Part shown: piece by piece, positions 14,278 to 17,159 of the stretch
Numbering within the stretch: position 1 is the first letter of the stretch
Layout: each line of letters begins with the position of its first letter
Program-made: the position numbers and the translations under genes
The notes under the pieces: model-generated
What the model saw: the letters and a program-made list of their open reading frames with translations, nothing else
The model's database searches: none
What the model was told of the DNA's origin: nothing
DNA from: DATKIY01 sp035543875
GTDB lineage: Bacteria; Actinomycetota; Actinomycetes; JAHEKZ01
Direction of reading: 5' to 3'
DNA: 17,159 bases
NCBI GenBank assembly: GCA_035543875.1
Contig: DATKIY010000249.1
Coordinates: forward strand, 1 to 17,159

Positions 14278-15639
14278 TCAGGGCAGGTCGATGACGCGTC
14301 CGGCAACGACCAACAGCGCCCGCTCGGATTCGGCAGCTAGTCGCGCGTTCAGGCGGCCGTGGATGTCGCGGAACAGTCGACCCGACTCGGTGTCGGGGAC
14401 GATTCCAGCGCCAACCTCGTTGGTCACGGCAACCACGCGGGCTGACGTCGAGCGCCAGGCAGTCACCAATTCGTCCAACCGTGCGTTTGCCAGTGACAGG
14501 TCGCCTGCCCAGGCGTCGGTCTCGTCAAGGACCCGAGCCAGCCACACCGTCAGACAGTCGATGAGCAGCACTGACTGTTCGTCCGACTTCTCAAGAACGC
14601 CAACCAGGTCGGACGTTTCGATGGTCTCCCAGCGGGCAGGTCGGCGTGCTCGGTGCGCGTCGATGCGCTGCTGCCATTCGGTGTCTTCTTGCGACTCAAC
14701 TGAGGTGGCGACGTAAGTGACTTGCGGCTCGGCGGCCAGCATTCGCTCTGCGTGCACCGATTTACCAGAACGTGCACCGCCCAAAATCAGGGTTCGCTGT
14801 GGGAGTGTTCGCGCACTGCGCTCACCGGCGTCACGATCGTCCGACTGGATGTGCGCACCATCTGAGTAGAGCGCCACATTCCACGCCGCCAGCTGCGCTC
14901 GAAGTGACGCGTTGCTGCCGTTATGGTCCGACAAGTGGATCGCCGCCACTTGCGTGTGCGGTGAGACCGCCCCAACGTCGCGAAGGGTTGCGAGCACCTC
15001 AGGAAACGTCCTGAAGTCGAGGTGGTCAGTGTCGTGTTCAAGATTCGGTCCGAAGGTAAGTTCAAGCAAGACGACGTCAAACTGGGCACCCGCAAGCTGC
15101 TCGTAGGACGAGTGCGGCAGTGGACCGGTATCCGACGCATAGAACAAGCGGTCTTGTTTAGGTGTGGTGACGTCGTACAAGACGGCAGGACCGATGTCGG
15201 GGCCGTCGTGGTTGGCGGCCACTACCCGAATCCGGTAGCCAAGCACGTCAAGGACTTCGCCTGCCGCGACGGCGTGCATGGTGACGGGGTCGCTGGGTGC
15301 GATCCACGGCTGGCACACGGCGATAGCGGCAGGGGGTCCAACGATGTGCAGTGGCTCGGCCCGTCCTGCCCAGTGTCGGAACAACAGTGCGGCGGGGCCG
15401 ACGTGGTCTGGGTGGGCGTGAGTGAACAAGGCGATGCGAACTGCCTGCAGGGGTATGCCGAATCGTTCGGCCGCGCGAGGAATCTCTGGTCCGCAGTCAA
15501 TGAGCAGCTCACCGTCCACCAGAACGCCTGTCTGGCCACGGATCTCGCCTTCGCCGCGTGCGCTGTTGCACGACGCGCAGCTACAGAATGGGTTCGGCCA
15601 GCCATCGGCGGATCCGGTGCCCAGCAGGTCGACTCTCAT
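14278..15639 (-). CDS. cobU: Fusion: PhnP-like metallo-beta-lactamase domain + CobU (adenosylcobinamide kinase/guanylyltransferase)
   Basis: The product has 453 residues in two parts. Residues 1-270 form a metallo-beta-lactamase fold: LLGTGSADGWPNPFCSCASC at the start has a PhnP-like cysteine group (Cys19, 21, 24), then FTHAHPDHVG (72-81, HxHxDH metal motif), NHDG (His144), YASDTGPL (Asp170) and IHLSDHN (His235/His239). Residues 280-453 are CobU: P-loop LILGGARSGKSVHAE (284-298), RIDAHRARRPARW with His329 as the likely guanylylated residue, LLIDCLTVWLARV (358-370) and VTNEVGAGIVPDTESGRLFRD. CobU phosphorylates adenosylcobinamide and then attaches GMP. Free-standing CobU is about 180 residues, so the N-terminal part is extra. 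Such fusions occur in other actinobacteria as I recall. The ATG at 15639 overlaps the S-component stop as ATGA. Confidence 0.92.
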   Translation of the reverse strand: MRVDLLGTGSADGWPNPFCSCASCNSARGEGEIRGQTGVLVDGELLIDCGPEIPRAAERFGIPLQAVRIALFTHAHPDHVGPAALLFRHWAGRAEPLHIVGPPAAIAVCQPWIAPSDPVTMHAVAAGEVLDVLGYRIRVVAANHDGPDIGPAVLYDVTTPKQDRLFYASDTGPLPHSSYEQLAGAQFDVVLLELTFGPNLEHDTDHLDFRTFPEVLATLRDVGAVSPHTQVAAIHLSDHNGSNASLRAQLAAWNVALYSDGAHIQSDDRDAGERSARTLPQRTLILGGARSGKSVHAERMLAAEPQVTYVATSVESQEDTEWQQRIDAHRARRPARWETIETSDLVGVLEKSDEQSVLLIDCLTVWLARVLDETDAWAGDLSLANARLDELVTAWRSTSARVVAVTNEVGAGIVPDTESGRLFRDIHGRLNARLAAESERALLVVAGRVIDLP

Positions 15640-16481
15640 GACCCTGCCGCCAGCGGCGCTGGCTCCGACGGGGGCGTGGCGTCGCTTGGTGGCCCAGAGT
15701 CGCCTGGTTCGTCGCGCGTCGAGAACCGAGCGCGACGATGCGTTCGGCGAAGTGCCGCGAGGGCGGGGGCGCCGACGACGACCAGCAACACGGCGGAGCC
15801 GAGTGCTCGGGGGATGTCGAAGCCCAGTGAGGTGGCCAGGGTGAAAGCGAGGAGACGTCCGAGGTTCTCGTGGATTGGCGCACCTGCGACGAAGGCGATG
15901 TCACCGGTGGTGGCAAGGAACGGCCAGAACCATAGGTTCAACAACAACCCATAAGCGAGTGAACTAACGCCGCCGTACAGCGCCAGGAGACCGATTTCGA
16001 GCTTCCCCTCGCAGCGGGGGAGCAGCCCTGCGCCCAGACCGATCCAGGCAGCACCGAGCATTTGGAAGGGTAGCCAGGGACCGACGCCGCCAGTCAGCAG
16101 CGCGGACGCCACCATTGATGTAGAACCGAGGACGAACCCGAACCCTGGACCGAAGACGCGACCGGCCAGGATCAGCACCACGAACATGGGTTGGAAGCCG
16201 GTGACGCCGCCAGACAACGGACGCAACGCGGCTGCCACGGCGGTGAGTACCCCCAAAAGCGCCACTGACTTCGCGTCCAAACCACCTTCGGCTACCTCAG
16301 CCAGCACAACCGCAAGCAACAGCGGGATCAGCAAAGCAAATAGCCAAGGACCCTCAGGACCGGTGGTCAGCCGCGACCCCGGTTCGACGAGAAGTGGCCA
16401 ACCGAACGCGAGTAACCCGAGCACGGACATCACCGCGATGCAGGCAAGACTGCGTGGTCCGAGCGGGACGGCCGACGTCAT
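15636..16481 (-). CDS. ECF transporter S component, CbrT-like, predicted corrinoid uptake
   Basis: The product has 281 residues. The frame opens upstream to 16529, but the ATG at 16481 is chosen because it shares its A with the TAA stop of the ATPase gene (TAATG), typical of translational coupling. About six to seven membrane helices are visible. The segment RPLSGGVTGFQPMFVVLILA, then GRVFGPGFGFVLGSTSM and GPWLPFQMLGAAWIG, is typical of S components of energy-coupling-factor vitamin transporters. The last 25 residues are a charged Pro/Ser-rich tail (DEPGDSGPPSDATPPSEP). Its place directly before cobU, cobT and cobS argues for cobalamin or a precursor as substrate, as predicted for CbrT systems; the sequence alone does not prove the ligand. 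It is sandwiched between the ATPase and the CobU fusion with overlaps on both sides. Confidence 0.8.
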   Translation of the reverse strand: MTSAVPLGPRSLACIAVMSVLGLLAFGWPLLVEPGSRLTTGPEGPWLFALLIPLLLAVVLAEVAEGGLDAKSVALLGVLTAVAAALRPLSGGVTGFQPMFVVLILAGRVFGPGFGFVLGSTSMVASALLTGGVGPWLPFQMLGAAWIGLGAGLLPRCEGKLEIGLLALYGGVSSLAYGLLLNLWFWPFLATTGDIAFVAGAPIHENLGRLLAFTLATSLGFDIPRALGSAVLLVVVGAPALAALRRTHRRARFSTRDEPGDSGPPSDATPPSEPAPLAAGS

Positions 16482-17159
16482 TAGCCTGCCTCCGGTAGTG
16501 CAGCTATGACGTCGGTGACCGTAAGCCATGGCAGTGGTGCAAGCACCTTCGCTATCTGCGGCGCAAACTGAGGTGAGCCGACAACAATGTCACTCGTGAC
16601 GCCATCGGCGACAATTTCGCCGTCGGCAAGGACAACAGTTCGGGTCGCGACCTCAGCAACGAGTTCGACGTCATGTGTGGCAAGCACGACGCACCCGCCA
16701 GAGGCTGCGTGGTCGCGCAGCAGTGCGATAAGCCGGGTTTTTGTTGGGTAGTCCAGCCCACGGGTTGGCTCGTCGAGCAGCAGCACGGGCGCACTCGAAA
16801 CCAGCGTTACTGCTAGTGCAAGCGCGAGGCGTTGCCCCTCCGACAAATCTCGTGGATGAGTTGCTGGGTCCACTCCGGGAGTCAGTCGCTCGAACAGTGC
16901 CCACGAGCTGCCAGCTGCGGAGTTGCTGTCCTTGTCTGCCGCCTGGCACTCCTTGCTGACTTCGTCCGACCACAGCAGGTCACCGGCTTCCTGCGGCACT
17001 AGCCCAACGCATCTGATGAGTTCTGTCGGACTGAGCTGGCTTGGGTCCTGTCCTTCGACGCGAACTTTGCCGTCAGCAACTGATGCCAGACCGACCATGG
17101 AACGCAGCAGCGTCGACTTGCCAGCGCCGTTTCGGCCCATCATCGCGACGATTTCACCT
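16481..17159 (-). CDS. ECF transporter ATP-binding protein, N-terminal part cut by window edge
   Basis: The frame is open to the right end, with GEIVA before the first visible Met, so the true start is outside; 225 full codons are seen plus the stop. All ABC motifs are present in order: Walker A GRNGAGKST, Q-loop GLVPQEAGDLL, signature LSEGQRLALALAV (Glu in place of the second position Gly of LSGGQ), Walker B VLLLDEPTRGLDY, and the switch His in ATHDVELVAEV. It energises uptake through a T component and the S component next door. In many actinobacteria two ATPase domains are fused, and the DEPTRGLDY wording fits a second half; this cannot be settled here. The T-component gene is not in the window. 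Confidence 0.9.
   Translation of the reverse strand, partial: GEIVAMMGRNGAGKSTLLRSMVGLASVADGKVRVEGQDPSQLSPTELIRCVGLVPQEAGDLLWSDEVSKECQAADKDSNSAAGSSWALFERLTPGVDPATHPRDLSEGQRLALALAVTLVSSAPVLLLDEPTRGLDYPTKTRLIALLRDHAASGGCVVLATHDVELVAEVATRTVVLADGEIVADGVTSDIVVGSPQFAPQIAKVLAPLPWLTVTDVIAALPEAG

Noticed and set aside
15022..15954. Plus-strand open frame of 310 codons across the CobU fusion and S-component genes
   Set aside because: It is antisense to two well-supported genes and crosses their junction.

Overview
The window is a gene-dense, GC-rich stretch of an actinobacterial chromosome. The evidence is the many GTG starts, strong GC bias at third codon positions, Shine-Dalgarno boxes of the GGAGG type, an actinobacterial E2 with two lipoyl domains, and a gene neighbourhood that resembles the Mycobacterium tuberculosis Rv2207-Rv2216 region (cobT, cobS, gcvT, pepB, dlaT and a TIGR01777 epimerase; recalled, not searched). 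Nothing fixes the genus. I saw no rRNA, tRNA, transposase, phage or CRISPR. No gene-free stretch exceeds 300 bases.

Layout. 1-2025 (minus): a PAPS-type sulfotransferase cut by the left edge, an S51 dipeptidase E-like peptidase and an NTF2/SnoaL-like protein. 2148-2522 (plus): a small protein that looks like a lone, degenerate protein-kinase C-lobe. 2525-7155 (minus, read right to left): lpd, then the E2 acyltransferase sucB/dlaT, a small single-pass membrane protein and a TIGR01777 epimerase. 7276-8518 (plus): a conserved-looking 100-residue protein and a DUF389 membrane protein, closed by a strong hairpin. 8683-9498 (minus): a secreted, repeat-rich protein, preceded by a dense patch of inverted repeats. 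9682-11169 (minus): leucyl aminopeptidase pepA. 11295-12392 (plus): gcvT. 12389-17159 (minus): a tightly packed corrinoid operon, in transcription order ECF transporter ATPase (cut by the right edge), ECF S component, PhnP-like/CobU fusion, cobT and cobS.

How the genes work together. Lpd is the E3 subunit shared by 2-oxoacid dehydrogenases and the glycine cleavage system, so lpd, sucB and gcvT form a central-carbon/one-carbon group around lipoyl chemistry. The right-hand operon fits corrinoid uptake (ECF module) followed by nucleotide-loop assembly: CobU activates adenosylcobinamide to the GDP form, CobT makes alpha-ribazole phosphate, and CobS joins them. The final phosphatase, CobC, is not seen here, and the metallo-beta-lactamase domain fused to CobU is a candidate to fill that step or another processing step.

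The least explained items are the CobU fusion, the orphan kinase-like fragment, the secreted repeat protein with its cysteine-bounded module, and the inverted-repeat patch at 9512-9650.
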